Source: Chloroflexota bacterium
GTDB lineage: Bacteria > Chloroflexota > Anaerolineae > Aggregatilineales > Phototrophicaceae
Reading direction: 5' to 3'
Length of the DNA: 64,000 nucleotides
NCBI GenBank assembly: GCA_023430545.1
Contig: JAEZAF010000255.1
Coordinates: 62,001 to 126,000, forward strand
The position numbers and the translations under genes are program-made. Numbering within the stretch: position 1 is the first letter of the stretch; the number at the start of each line of letters is the position of its first letter. Below are positions 43,576 to 53,233 of this stretch, piece after piece. Below the pieces are notes generated by a model, which was not told the DNA's origin, made no database searches, and saw only the letters and a program-made list of their open reading frames with translations.

Positions 43576-43584
43576 TGATATAAT
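43576..43584 (+). promoter_or_regulatory. Extended -10 promoter for the DUF2207 gene
   Basis: TGATATAAT, an extended -10 with perfect TATAAT (43579-43584) and the upstream TG, 33 bp before the ATG. No good -35 is seen, which extended -10 promoters tolerate. Confidence 0.55.
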
Positions 43585-43616
43585 AGATTGGCTGAGAAAG
43601 AAAAATTGAGGTTAAT

Positions 43617-45566
43617 ATGCGCGTCCGGCGTCTGTTTGCAGTTAGTGTACTGTTTGTCCTGAGTGTGATGTGTTATGCAGTACTCGTGGGGTCGGCAGCC
43701 GCCCAGAGTCGCTCGATTTTCTGGCGTCGGTGGGATGTCACTATTGATGACGTCGATCCCGCTTCAAACCAGTTCGATGTCTCTGAGTATTACGATGTAG
43801 ACTTTACGGGCACCTTCCGCTTCGGCACCGCCATTATCCCTGATGTCAACCTCGATCGTATTACCAATGTCGAAGTCTATGAAGAAGGTCGTGCGCTCGA
43901 ACGAAGCTGTTCCCAGAGAGCCGGGACATACTGTGTGCAGGATGTCGATGAGGGATTGTCGATCCTTTACTACTTCTCCCGTTCGGTGAGCAATGAAACC
44001 CGCGAATTCGAGATCCGCTATACCGTGGTCGGAGCGCTGCGCTCCTATGAGGGCGGCGATCAACTGTGGTGGATAGCGATACCGGCGGAGAAGTTTGGCT
44101 TTTCAGTTGGCGAAAGCACCATTACGGTGGAACTGCCAGAAGGGTTTGCTCCACGTGAAGGTGTGGACCCGGTCGAAACCTATGGTACCCGTGCGAATGT
44201 GACAGTGAATGGAACACGGGTTGTCGCGACCGCTGAGGAACGTGTTGGCCCGAATGATACCTTCGAAATCCGGGTGCAGTATCCGCATGCATCAGATGGA
44301 CGTGTTGCAGGCTGGCAGTCCTCGTTTGATCAGCAGCGTCAGCTTGAACCGCTCATCAATCTGGCAGTTCTGGCTTTAGGCATGCTGATCGGACTTGGCG
44401 GACCACTGGGGGTATTCTATATCTGGTATTCAAGGGGACGCGATCCGAAGGTAGGGGTTGTACCGGAATACCTGAGCGAGCCACCGTCAGATTTACCGCC
44501 TGCGGTGGTCGGAACGCTGATAGACGAAAAAGCCGACCTGCGCGATGTGCTGTCCACGCTGATTGATCTTTCACACCGGGGCTATATCGTCATTGAGGAG
44601 ACACAGACCGAAGGCTTTTTCGGCCTCGGTGGGCGTTCGGAATTTACATTCAAGCGCACGGATCAGTCATTTGATGACCTGCGCTTCTATGAAAAGCGCT
44701 TTGCCGAAAAACTGTTTGGCGGCAATATGGAGCGCTCGCTTGACTCCCTGAAGAACAAATTCTATGTACATATCCCTTCACTCCAGAATGATATATACCG
44801 TGAACTGGTAGAGGCAGAACTTTTCGCAGCTAATCCGGATGCGACCCGTACCAAATGGAGCGGTCTTGGTGTCCTGATTCTGATTGTCTGCGGCTTTTCC
44901 GGATTTATGGCCATAAGTGCGATCGAAACTGCCTTTCAGTCGCTGATCTGCCTGCCCATCATGGGCGGGATTACCGGTGTGCTGATGCTGATCGCCGGAC
45001 AGTTTATGCCTGCCAAAACACATCATGGGGCAGAGGAAGCCGCAAGATGGAAGGCGTTCTACCGCTATCTTCAGAATCTTGAGCGTTACAGCACCCTTGA
45101 AGAAGCACAGCAGAACTTTGAAGCCTTTTTGCCATACGCCGTCGCCTTCGGGATGGAACGTTCATGGATTAACCGCTTTAGCCAACTCGACACTACGCCG
45201 ATCCCGACATGGTATTTCCCGACCTATCGCGGCGGCTACTGGGGACGCGGCTACCGCGCCGGGACACCGCTTTCGCGTAATCTCGGCGGCGGTGGCGTGC
45301 CCTCCGCCAACGATGTCCTTCCGGGTGAAATAGCGCGTGCTGGCGGTCAGGGCGGGTTGAATGATCTGGCAGGAGGACTGAGTGGTGGGCTGGAATCACT
45401 GTCTGCAGGATTGACCAGTATGCTGAACAGCGCTGGCAGTGTGATGACCAGCCGTCCGCAGTCGTCTGGCAGCAGCGGACGCTGGAGCAGTGGAGGTGGC
45501 AGTTTTAGCGGTGGTGGCAGTTTCGGTGGCGGTGGGAGCGGTGGCGGCAGTCGCGGCTTCGGATGA
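43617..45566 (+). CDS. DUF2207-family membrane protein
   Basis: A 649-residue membrane protein with an N-terminal signal peptide/anchor and an extracytoplasmic DUF2207 domain (about 35-225: SIFWRRWDVTIDDVD, FEIRYTVVGALR, QLWWIAIP). It has a helix at about 243-266 and a cytosolic region with PPAVVGTLIDEKADLRDVLSTLIDL. Two further helices follow near 415-460. The tail is very Gly/Ser-rich (ends GGGSFGGGGSGGGSRGFG). The layout matches DUF2207 proteins across Bacillota and Chloroflexota, which have no agreed function. It opens a group of four small same-strand genes ending in an SPFH protein. Confidence 0.9.
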   Translation: MRVRRLFAVSVLFVLSVMCYAVLVGSAAAQSRSIFWRRWDVTIDDVDPASNQFDVSEYYDVDFTGTFRFGTAIIPDVNLDRITNVEVYEEGRALERSCSQRAGTYCVQDVDEGLSILYYFSRSVSNETREFEIRYTVVGALRSYEGGDQLWWIAIPAEKFGFSVGESTITVELPEGFAPREGVDPVETYGTRANVTVNGTRVVATAEERVGPNDTFEIRVQYPHASDGRVAGWQSSFDQQRQLEPLINLAVLALGMLIGLGGPLGVFYIWYSRGRDPKVGVVPEYLSEPPSDLPPAVVGTLIDEKADLRDVLSTLIDLSHRGYIVIEETQTEGFFGLGGRSEFTFKRTDQSFDDLRFYEKRFAEKLFGGNMERSLDSLKNKFYVHIPSLQNDIYRELVEAELFAANPDATRTKWSGLGVLILIVCGFSGFMAISAIETAFQSLICLPIMGGITGVLMLIAGQFMPAKTHHGAEEAARWKAFYRYLQNLERYSTLEEAQQNFEAFLPYAVAFGMERSWINRFSQLDTTPIPTWYFPTYRGGYWGRGYRAGTPLSRNLGGGGVPSANDVLPGEIARAGGQGGLNDLAGGLSGGLESLSAGLTSMLNSAGSVMTSRPQSSGSSGRWSSGGGSFSGGGSFGGGGSGGGSRGFG

Positions 45567-45627
45567 TTGACGATGACCGGATCGTTACAGCTACGGTTTG
45601 CGTGGGATAAACAATAGGGCGGAAGAG

Positions 45628-46158
45628 ATGAATTCAGGGCGTTTGATCGGTATCATTCTGATCGTGGTGGGTTTTGGAATTGCGATTCTGGCTGGTGCAT
45701 TTATCGCCACACAGACGAATGTGGAGGCTGAAGGACAGGCATTGAGCGCTGGTGGCGCTGTCGTGGGGGCGGGACTGGCGTTTATCCCGGTGGCGCTGCT
45801 CGTCGGTTTCGGCATCTTTCTGTACGTCCGTGGTGGACAGGAAGCCGAGCAGGAGTCGGTGATGCAGAAGCAGCGCCAGCTTCTGGATCTGGTGAAGACA
45901 CGCGGACAGGTCGAGGTACATGATCTTGCGATTGATATGAAGACCAATGTTGCCGAGATCCAGGATATGGTGCGGCAGTTGGTGGGCCTGCAGGTGTTCA
46001 GCGGATATGTCAACTGGGACGATGGGATGCTGTATTCTTCTGACGCCTCAAAGCTGCGGGAAATGCAGAACTGTCAGAAGTGCGGCGCCCCGATTACGCT
46101 GGCCGGGAAAGGGCTGGTGGTGTGTAAATACTGCGGGACGGAATATTTCCTGTCGTAG
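45628..46158 (+). CDS. Two-helix membrane protein with winged-helix-like region and zinc ribbon
   Basis: A 176-residue protein. Two membrane helices (about 7-28 and 48-68) are followed by a soluble helical segment with a PCI/winged-helix-like pattern (QRQLLDLVKTRGQVEVHDLA, VAEIQDMVRQLVGL). A C-terminal zinc ribbon has Cys149-x2-Cys152 and Cys166-x2-Cys169 (CQKCGAP, CKYCGTE). I do not know the family. The start is ATG 45628, with GGAAG almost adjacent; a TTG ten codons upstream is possible. It lies 61 bp after the DUF2207 gene. Confidence 0.75.
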   Translation: MNSGRLIGIILIVVGFGIAILAGAFIATQTNVEAEGQALSAGGAVVGAGLAFIPVALLVGFGIFLYVRGGQEAEQESVMQKQRQLLDLVKTRGQVEVHDLAIDMKTNVAEIQDMVRQLVGLQVFSGYVNWDDGMLYSSDASKLREMQNCQKCGAPITLAGKGLVVCKYCGTEYFLS

Positions 46159-46265
46159 CCACCGGATAAATGGCCTGTAGAACCCCACGCCACTGGGGGA
46201 CAGCGCAGGCTCAAATGAAGCATAATGAGTACTTATATATTCACAACACATGGAGAAGGACAGTC

Positions 46266-46802
46266 ATGAGCACACTTTATGATCAGATTGTATCGCGACG
46301 CGGGAAGATCGAAGATTTGATGGCTCGTATCCCGGGATTCAAGGGTTATCAGGAAAAGCAGGCACGCCGCACCGCAGATCGCATGCTTCGCGATTACCTC
46401 GCCGAACAGATCGACCGCCGCATCAGCCGTTTCAACCGGCTGGAAAAGAGTGTGCTTGATAAAGTCGGATTTGGCTTCTCAAACAAGATGCGTGACGCGA
46501 AAACCCGTCTCCAGCTCTATCGCGATAAAATCCAGACGGCGGCCCCCAAGTATGACGGGATGTGGGCGCAGATGAAGATCGATGCCTCGGATCTCGACAA
46601 GATCTACAGCTTCGACGAAGCCCAGATCCGGTATGTGGATCAGTTTGATGCGGCACTCGACACTGTCGAACAGGCTATCGATGCCGGTGATAAGGACGCG
46701 CTGACAGATGCTATCGAGCAGTTCCACTCACTTTCCAGTGAGGCGATTGAAGCGTTCGCACTGCGCGACGAAGTCCTGACCGGGCTTTCCAAGACAGTTT
46801 AA
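46266..46802 (+). CDS. Helical cytosolic protein of unknown function
   Basis: A 178-residue charged, all-helical protein without a signal or membrane segment (RRGKIEDLMARIPGFKGYQ, RRTADRMLRDYLAEQIDRR, then two helix-rich stretches ending LTGLSKTV). The pattern resembles a helical bundle. A faint similarity to PspA- or LemA-like helical scaffolds is impressionistic only. The ATG is preceded by a strong GGAGAAGGA. It lies between the zinc-ribbon protein and the SPFH gene and probably belongs to the same functional group. Confidence 0.75.
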   Translation: MSTLYDQIVSRRGKIEDLMARIPGFKGYQEKQARRTADRMLRDYLAEQIDRRISRFNRLEKSVLDKVGFGFSNKMRDAKTRLQLYRDKIQTAAPKYDGMWAQMKIDASDLDKIYSFDEAQIRYVDQFDAALDTVEQAIDAGDKDALTDAIEQFHSLSSEAIEAFALRDEVLTGLSKTV

Positions 46803-46891
46803 TGGTTGTGACAGTCTGACACCTGCCCTGAAACGGGTATGTGCTGCTATACCTGTCTGAGTTAATCACTTAATTGAAGAAGGAGATCGCA

Positions 46892-47989
46892 ATGAGAATT
46901 ATCGATGTTATCGATCATACTAACGTGATGGATGACGAGCTGGCCTATCGCGAACCACAGCAGGGCAGTGGGGACTGGCGAATGGGTTCACAGCTCATTG
47001 TTGGCGAGAATCAGGCGGCAATTTTTGTGCGTGCAGGTCAGGCACTGGACGTCTTCGGTCCGGGCCGTCATGTACTGTCTGTGGCAAACCTGCCAATCCT
47101 GTCCGGATTGATTGGGCTGGCGACCAGTGGCCGCACGCCGTTCACAGCCGATGTCTATTTCATCAATCTGAAGGATATGCCGCAGGTTCCATGGGGGACG
47201 GTTAAGCCGATTTACCTCAATGTGACGACCGGCCTCGGTATCCTGCTGCTGCGCACCCATGGTGTGATCGATATCAGCGTTGCCGATCCGATGCTGTTCC
47301 TGAAGCAGTATGCGATTGGTAAGCCCATTACTCGCCTGCGCGATATCAAGGATCGTATTCAGGCCATGCTGCTCGGCGAAATTAACTCGCTGATGCTGCG
47401 GTCGGGGGCCGATAGCCTGGTGGCGGCCAACGCCATTCTGGAAGAAGTCGAAGGCGCACTGCTGGCACAGGTCAACGAGAAGTTCGAAGCACTCGGCCTG
47501 CGTATCAAGGCCTTCGAAGCCAATCCATTCGATACGGTGAACGTCCCGATTGAGGAACTGCGTGACATCGTCCCGCTTGAGGTCTGGTTGAACGTGCTGG
47601 AACGCCAGAAGCGCCTCGATATGGGGATGGCAGCGGCCAATAATCCCGGCTTGGGCGGGGCGATGGCTGGAGCGGGTGTCGGGTTGGGTGTCGGTCAGCA
47701 TTTAGGGTCGATGTTGAACCCTGAAGCAGCGGCCATGCAGCAGCAGATGATGCAGCAGCAACAAATGATGCAGCAGATGATGATGCAGCAAATGATGAAC
47801 AATCAGCAGGGACAGGGCGGCGGTGCTGCATCGTCGGCCTCAGCCGCGCCCGCTGCGCCGCAGACCAGGGCCGATGTGCAGGCGTTGATTGATGGCCTCG
47901 ATATGAAGCTGATGAACGGTGAGATCAGCGAAGCGACCTACAACAACCTGCTGGCGAAGTGGCAGGCCCGTCTGGACCAGATGCAATAA
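46892..47989 (+). CDS. SPFH-domain protein (YdjI/virion-core-like) with SHOCT-like C-terminus
   Basis: A 365-residue protein. The SPFH/band-7-like domain runs from about residue 33 (SQLIVGENQAAIFVRAGQ) to about 235. An Ala/Gly hinge follows, then a Met/Gln-rich segment (about 282-310). The C-terminal short helical domain (VQALIDGLDMKLMNGEIS onward) resembles SHOCT/coiled oligomerisation tails. No membrane helix is present. This subgroup lacks the transmembrane anchor of flotillins and is often annotated as SPFH or virion core protein. AGAAGGAG lies 7 nt before the chosen ATG 46892. It is the last gene before a strong terminator. Confidence 0.88.
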   Translation: MRIIDVIDHTNVMDDELAYREPQQGSGDWRMGSQLIVGENQAAIFVRAGQALDVFGPGRHVLSVANLPILSGLIGLATSGRTPFTADVYFINLKDMPQVPWGTVKPIYLNVTTGLGILLLRTHGVIDISVADPMLFLKQYAIGKPITRLRDIKDRIQAMLLGEINSLMLRSGADSLVAANAILEEVEGALLAQVNEKFEALGLRIKAFEANPFDTVNVPIEELRDIVPLEVWLNVLERQKRLDMGMAAANNPGLGGAMAGAGVGLGVGQHLGSMLNPEAAAMQQQMMQQQQMMQQMMMQQMMNNQQGQGGGAASSASAAPAAPQTRADVQALIDGLDMKLMNGEISEATYNNLLAKWQARLDQMQ

Positions 47990-48035
47990 ATCGCTGGTAT
48001 ATCTGACGGATATCGTTTGATAATCCAGTCTTCTG

Positions 48036-48072
48036 AAGCAGATGCGTGATCTCTCATGCATCTGCTTTTGTT
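48036..48072 (+). terminator. Terminator of the SPFH gene
   Basis: A 10-bp perfect stem AAGCAGATGC (48036-48045) with GCATCTGCTT (48058-48067), extended inward by GTGA/TCAT to a 4-nt loop, then TTGTTT. Confidence 0.85.
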
Positions 48073-48170
48073 TAGCCGCTTTAGCGGGGTGATGTGCTGA
48101 GCATTCAGAACCGCGAGACAGATGTGCTACAATCACGGCTTACACTTGCTGCAAAAGATTTGGAGCCGCG

Positions 48171-50975
48171 ATGCATCGCGAATTCGCCGCGATTGACCTT
48201 GAGACCACAGGCCTGAACCCGGCACAGGATCGAATTATCGAAGTCGGCGCTGTCACCCTCCGGGATGGCGAAATCACGGGGGAATTTTCGACCTTCATCA
48301 ATCCGGGCATCCCCATTCCGACTTTTATCACCCATATCACGGGGATTCAGAATCAGGATGTCGCAGGCGCACCACGGATCGAAGCGATCCTGCCGCAGAT
48401 TGCCGCCTTTGTCGGCAATCGTCCGATCATCGCCCATAACACCTCAATGGATATGGGTTTTCTACAAGGTAAACATCAGATCCTGCGGGGCGCGACACTG
48501 GTCGATACGTATGATCTGGCCTCGATCCTGAAACCGCGTGCAGCACGCTACAACCTGGGCAGCCTCACATCAGATTTCAATATCCATCTGGAGCACGCCC
48601 ATCGCGCCCTTGATGATGCCCGTGCTACGGCATTTCTGTTCTGGGAACTGTGGCAGCAGATGCTTGAACTGCCGCTGGATGTACTCCAGGAGATCGTCGC
48701 GATCTCACGCGGCCTTGAATGGGAATCCGGTTGGGTCTTTGAGCAGGCCTTTGAGGAAGTGCGGCGCAGTGCAGAACCTGTTCAGGGGACGGTCGATGCC
48801 AGTCGGATCTTCCGACCAGCGGAATACACCCCACCGTTGCGACCGACAGAAGCTGTCACGCCGACGGATACCGGTAAGATCGATGCGAGTGAGATCGATG
48901 CCGTACTGGGTGAAGGTGGCAGGCTTTCGCAGGTCATGGAGGGGTTCGAGTATCGCACCCAACAGATCGAGATGGCGCATCATATCGCAGATGCGTTTGA
49001 TGAGGGAAAACACACCCTGATTGAATCGGGGACTGGGACAGGGAAGTCTCTGGCGTATCTGATTCCGGCGGCACTGTGGTCTGCCCGTAACCAGCGCCCG
49101 GTGATGATCTCGACCTATACGCTGAATCTTCAGGATCAACTGCTGCACCATGACATTCCCCTGGTGCGCTCTGTGGTTGAACCGGATTTCAAGGCGGTCG
49201 TCCTCAAGGGGCGTGATAATTATCTGTGTCCTCGCCGTCTGATGGCGCTGCGCCGCCGCCGTCCGACCAGTCTTGCCGAGATGCGGACGCTTGCCAAGAT
49301 TCTGGTGTGGCTGCTGGAAAGTGACACGGGTGAGAAGAACGAGATCACGCTGAGAGGGCCAGTTGAAAACGCCGTGTGGCAGCGCCTCAGTGCAGCGGAT
49401 GAAGGCTGCGGTTTGAACCGCTGTCAGGCACTGATGCAGGGCGTGTGCCCCTTCTACAAGGCACGTAAAGCCGCTGAAGGCGCGAATCTGATTATCGTCA
49501 ACCATGCATTACTGATTTCGGATGCGGCCTCACAGAACAATGTACTGCCGGACTATCAGCATGTGATCATCGATGAAGCACATCAACTGGAAGATGCTGT
49601 CACCAATGGGATGAGCTTCCACATTGATCACAGCGCACTGATCCGGCGGATTGCCGATCTGGGGGGGCCGAATCGAGGTTTGTTGGGTGAACTTCTGCTA
49701 AATGTCCGCGATATTGTGCCGGAAAAGGATTTCAACCGGCTGCAGATCTTTGTTCAGTCGATTGATGAAGCGACGACGCTGATGGGTGGGCAGATCGAAG
49801 CCTACTTTCGCCAGCTTCACGCATTCTTCCAGAGTGTGCATCACTTCCGCAGTTCAGACTATAACACGTTCATGCGGGTCATCCCTTCTTACCGTGAGCA
49901 TGAATCGTTTGCGGCGCTACAGGCCCAGTGGACGACGTTAGCGGAGTACTTTGAAGTGATCGCTGAGGCGATGAAGCGCCTGAACAAGGCGCTTGGCAAG
50001 CTGCATGAATACGAGATCCCGGCCTATGATGACTTCGTCACCAGTACCGAGGCCGCAGCTGAGTATCTCGAAGAAGTTCGCATTCAGCTTCACGGATTTA
50101 CTGTGGACCCGGAATCGAATCTGATTTACTGGCTGACTATCGGTAATCCTCAGGTTGAGCTGCCTGTGCTGCATTCTGCGCCGCTGCATGTCGGCCCGAT
50201 TGTCGAACAGGCGCTGTGGCTGAAGAAGGACACTGTCGTGCTGACCAGCGCAACCCTTCGCACCGGTGACAGCTTCAGCCATGTTACAGAGCGTCTCTAC
50301 GCAGAAAATGTTCAGGCTCTTGAAGTTGGATCACCCTTTGATTACGCTGCGTCAACATTACTCTATATCCCGAATGACATCCCCGAACCCTCTGACCGTC
50401 AGGGCTATCAGCGTGCAGTGGAGCGGGGGATTATCGAACTGGCGGCAGCGCTGAATGGCCGTGTGCTGGTGCTGTTCACCAGTTATTCCCACCTTCGGGA
50501 AACCTCACAGGCGGTCACACCTCGTCTGGCGCTGGGGGGGATTGCCGTCTATGACCAGAGCGATGGCAGCAGTCGCCAGGCGCTGGTTGAAGGCTTCAAA
50601 TCCTCGGAGAAGTCCGTACTGTTGGGGACGCGCAGCTTCTGGGAAGGGATCGACATCCCAGGTGAGGCGCTAAGCGCGGTGGTGATCACCCGTCTGCCTT
50701 TTAATGTGCCTACTGATCCGATCTTCGCGGCACGTTCGGAGAAGTACACCGATTCGTTCAACGCCTATGCTGTCCCGGATGCGATCCTGCGTTTTCGTCA
50801 GGGCTTTGGGCGTCTGATTCGCTCGCAGACGGATCGCGGGATCATCACCGTGTTCGACAGCCGGATTGTCAGCAAGGGCTATGGCACAATGTTTTTGGAC
50901 TCACTGCCTGAATGTACCGTCAAAATCAGCACGCTGGATAACCTTGCCAGTTCGGCATCGGAATGGCTGAAATAA
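48171..50975 (+). CDS. dinG: DinG-family XPD-type helicase fused to a DnaQ-like 3'-5' exonuclease
   Basis: A 934-residue fusion. Residues 1-165 are a DnaQ-like exonuclease with Exo I (IDLETTGL; Asp9, Glu11), Exo II (IAHNTSMDMGFL) and Exo III (HRALDDARAT). The helicase follows from about 255, with Walker A SGTGTGKSLAY (287-293 core) and the Fe-S cluster cysteines in YLCP, GCGLNRC and GVCPF. DEAH occurs at IIDEAHQLE (near 468), and motif VI is FGRLIRSQTDRGI near the C-terminus. Similar fusions occur as YpvA/DinG in Bacillota and process replication- or recombination-associated DNA. The ATG has GGAG about 6 nt upstream. Confidence 0.92.
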   Translation: MHREFAAIDLETTGLNPAQDRIIEVGAVTLRDGEITGEFSTFINPGIPIPTFITHITGIQNQDVAGAPRIEAILPQIAAFVGNRPIIAHNTSMDMGFLQGKHQILRGATLVDTYDLASILKPRAARYNLGSLTSDFNIHLEHAHRALDDARATAFLFWELWQQMLELPLDVLQEIVAISRGLEWESGWVFEQAFEEVRRSAEPVQGTVDASRIFRPAEYTPPLRPTEAVTPTDTGKIDASEIDAVLGEGGRLSQVMEGFEYRTQQIEMAHHIADAFDEGKHTLIESGTGTGKSLAYLIPAALWSARNQRPVMISTYTLNLQDQLLHHDIPLVRSVVEPDFKAVVLKGRDNYLCPRRLMALRRRRPTSLAEMRTLAKILVWLLESDTGEKNEITLRGPVENAVWQRLSAADEGCGLNRCQALMQGVCPFYKARKAAEGANLIIVNHALLISDAASQNNVLPDYQHVIIDEAHQLEDAVTNGMSFHIDHSALIRRIADLGGPNRGLLGELLLNVRDIVPEKDFNRLQIFVQSIDEATTLMGGQIEAYFRQLHAFFQSVHHFRSSDYNTFMRVIPSYREHESFAALQAQWTTLAEYFEVIAEAMKRLNKALGKLHEYEIPAYDDFVTSTEAAAEYLEEVRIQLHGFTVDPESNLIYWLTIGNPQVELPVLHSAPLHVGPIVEQALWLKKDTVVLTSATLRTGDSFSHVTERLYAENVQALEVGSPFDYAASTLLYIPNDIPEPSDRQGYQRAVERGIIELAAALNGRVLVLFTSYSHLRETSQAVTPRLALGGIAVYDQSDGSSRQALVEGFKSSEKSVLLGTRSFWEGIDIPGEALSAVVITRLPFNVPTDPIFAARSEKYTDSFNAYAVPDAILRFRQGFGRLIRSQTDRGIITVFDSRIVSKGYGTMFLDSLPECTVKISTLDNLASSASEWLK

Positions 50976-51007
50976 TACGAACATGGGTTCGGCATTTCAG
51001 CCTCGTA

Positions 51008-51036
51008 TTGTCCTTTTCCAGAGAGTGTTATATAAT
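51008..51036 (+). promoter_or_regulatory. Putative gyrB promoter
   Basis: TTGTCC (51008-51013) and a perfect TATAAT (51031-51036), spacer 17 bp. It predicts a leader of about 110 nt to the gyrB ATG. Confidence 0.7.
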
Positions 51037-51155
51037 AATGAAGAGAGTCGTCCGTTTTTACGCCTAAAAGTGCTAAATACTGGACGACTACTTTTGTCAG
51101 GAACTGCTACCTTCACATCGACCTGATCTGTATGTTGAATAGCTGAGGAAATTAC

Positions 51156-53138
51156 ATGGCGGAGACAAAAACCGCGAATGGAGCCGCACTCTATGATGTC
51201 GGCAATATTCAGGCATTAAGCGGCATCGAACACGTCCGGCGGCGTCCGGGTATGTATGTCGGTGGTACCGATATTCGTGCGTTACATCACCTGATCTATG
51301 AAGTCGTCGATAATTCGATTGACGAAGCACTTGCTGGGCGCTGCGATCAGATTATTGTGACGCTGCATGATGACTACTGGGTGTCGGTATCAGATAACGG
51401 TGCAGGTATCCCGGTTGCAATTCACCCCGAGAAAGGGATTTCTGCGCTGGAACTGGTCATGACCCATATCGGTGCCGGCGGTAAGTTCGACGGCGGCGCT
51501 TACAAGGTCAGTGGTGGTCTGCACGGTGTCGGTGTTTCCGCTGTGAATGCGCTTTCTACTGAACTGGTCTCTGAAATCCGCCGCGATGGTCATTTGTGGC
51601 GTCAGGTTTACCGCGCTGGTATCCCGGTAGGCCCGGTGGAAAAAGTACGTCCACTGGAACAGGGCGAACTCACTGGTACTACCCAGATGTTTCGGCCTGA
51701 TTTCACTGTGATGGAAGAAAATGAGTTCAACTATACGACACTGGCCCAGCGTTTCCGCGAGATGGCCTTTGTCACCCGCCGCGTGACCATCACCCTGCGT
51801 GATGAGCGGGTGAAGCCGGTCGCCCGTGAAACTACGTTTTATTTTGAAGGCGGTCTGCGGTCGTTTGCCCGTTATCTGAATCGTACGCGTCAGGCCCTGC
51901 ATGAACCGGTGTATGTAGAAAAGGATGTCGAATTCACGCCTGAAGGCAAGGCGCCTTATGCGATTGGGGTTGAAGTCGCGTTCCAGTATAACGACACGGC
52001 CAACGTGACCGAGCTGGCATTTGCCAACACCATCGGCACGCCTGACGGTGGTTCGCATCTGACCGGTCTGCGTTCGGCTATCACCAACGTGATTAACCGT
52101 TATGCGCGTAAAGCTGGCCTGCTGAAGGAAAAGGATCAGAACTTCTCAGGTAATGATACACTGGAAGGCCTGACCTCAATCGTCAGCGTCAAGATCCCGG
52201 ACCCCAAATTCGAAAGCCAGACCAAGGTCAAACTGCTGAACACGGAAGTGCAGGGCGCGGTCTCGCAGGTGGTCTCTGAAGCCTTCAACGACTTCCTTGA
52301 GGATAATCCGCGTGAAGCACGCCGCATCATCGAAAAATGTATGACGAGCAAGCGTGCCCGCGAAGCCGCCCGTAAAGCCCGTGATCTGGTGCGAAGCGGC
52401 CCCAGTTTGCTGGAAAGCTCGACACTGCCGGGTAAGCTGGCCGACTGTTCGAAGCACGGCCCCGGCTCTGAGATCTACATCGTTGAAGGTGACAGCGCCG
52501 GTGGCAGTGCCAAGCAGGGACGTGATCGACACTTCCAGGCGATTCTGCCGCTGCGTGGTAAGATCCTGAATACCGAGCGTGCTCGTCTGGACAAGATCCT
52601 CGATAATAACGAAATCAAAGCACTCATCTCCGCATTAGGCACAGGCATCGGTGAAGATCTGGATGTCAGTAAGTTACGCTACGAACGCATTATCCTGATG
52701 TGCGATGCTGACGTTGACGGCAGCCATATCCGCACCCTTCTGCTGACGTTCTTCTTCCGCCAGATGCAACCGCTGCTTCAGGCTGGGCATCTGTATATTG
52801 CGCAGCCGCCGATTTTCCGCCTCAAGGACGGAAAGAATGTTGAGTACATCTATAACGAGCCGGGGATGCATGAGCAGGAAATCCTGACACGTGCGTTACG
52901 CAAGTACAGCAATCCGGGCCGTGTGAATGTCCAGCGCTATAAAGGTCTTGGTGAGATGAATCCTGACCAGCTCTGGGAAACGACAATGAATCCTGAAACA
53001 CGTACACTGCTTCAGGTGACGATCGAAGATGCTGCTGAAGCCGATATGGTGTTCGATATGCTCATGGGCAGCCAGGTTCCGCCGCGCCGCCGCTTCATCC
53101 AGACGCACGCCAAGCGTGTACGTAATCTGGACATCTAG
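51156..53138 (+). CDS. gyrB: DNA gyrase subunit B
   Basis: A 660-residue type IIA topoisomerase ATPase subunit. The GHKL ATPase shows RRRPGMYVGGTD, VVDNSIDEALAG, SDNGAGIPV and GGLHGVGVSAVNALS. The TOPRIM domain shows IVEGDSAGGSAKQGRDR (about 441-457) and MCDADVDGSHIRTLLLTFFFR (about 513-533). The C-terminus ends GEMNPDQLWETTMNPETRTL. The QTK loop lies within NTIGTPDGGSHLTGLR. This is most consistent with GyrB; ParE is possible because gyrA/parC is not in the window. There is no extra 165-residue insertion as in enterobacteria. A terminator follows. Confidence 0.9.
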   Translation: MAETKTANGAALYDVGNIQALSGIEHVRRRPGMYVGGTDIRALHHLIYEVVDNSIDEALAGRCDQIIVTLHDDYWVSVSDNGAGIPVAIHPEKGISALELVMTHIGAGGKFDGGAYKVSGGLHGVGVSAVNALSTELVSEIRRDGHLWRQVYRAGIPVGPVEKVRPLEQGELTGTTQMFRPDFTVMEENEFNYTTLAQRFREMAFVTRRVTITLRDERVKPVARETTFYFEGGLRSFARYLNRTRQALHEPVYVEKDVEFTPEGKAPYAIGVEVAFQYNDTANVTELAFANTIGTPDGGSHLTGLRSAITNVINRYARKAGLLKEKDQNFSGNDTLEGLTSIVSVKIPDPKFESQTKVKLLNTEVQGAVSQVVSEAFNDFLEDNPREARRIIEKCMTSKRAREAARKARDLVRSGPSLLESSTLPGKLADCSKHGPGSEIYIVEGDSAGGSAKQGRDRHFQAILPLRGKILNTERARLDKILDNNEIKALISALGTGIGEDLDVSKLRYERIILMCDADVDGSHIRTLLLTFFFRQMQPLLQAGHLYIAQPPIFRLKDGKNVEYIYNEPGMHEQEILTRALRKYSNPGRVNVQRYKGLGEMNPDQLWETTMNPETRTLLQVTIEDAAEADMVFDMLMGSQVPPRRRFIQTHAKRVRNLDI

Positions 53139-53166
53139 CCAGAACCGGTATCACCTGTACACTCTT

Positions 53167-53204
53167 AAAGAGGAATGCTTGTCAAAGGCATTCCTCTTTT
53201 GATT
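53167..53204 (+). terminator. Terminator after gyrB
   Basis: A 12-bp perfect stem (53167-53178 with 53188-53199, 9-nt loop) ending in TTTTGATT. Confidence 0.88.
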
Positions 53205-53233
53205 GGTAAGATATTAGCTGTAAACCTCATCTT

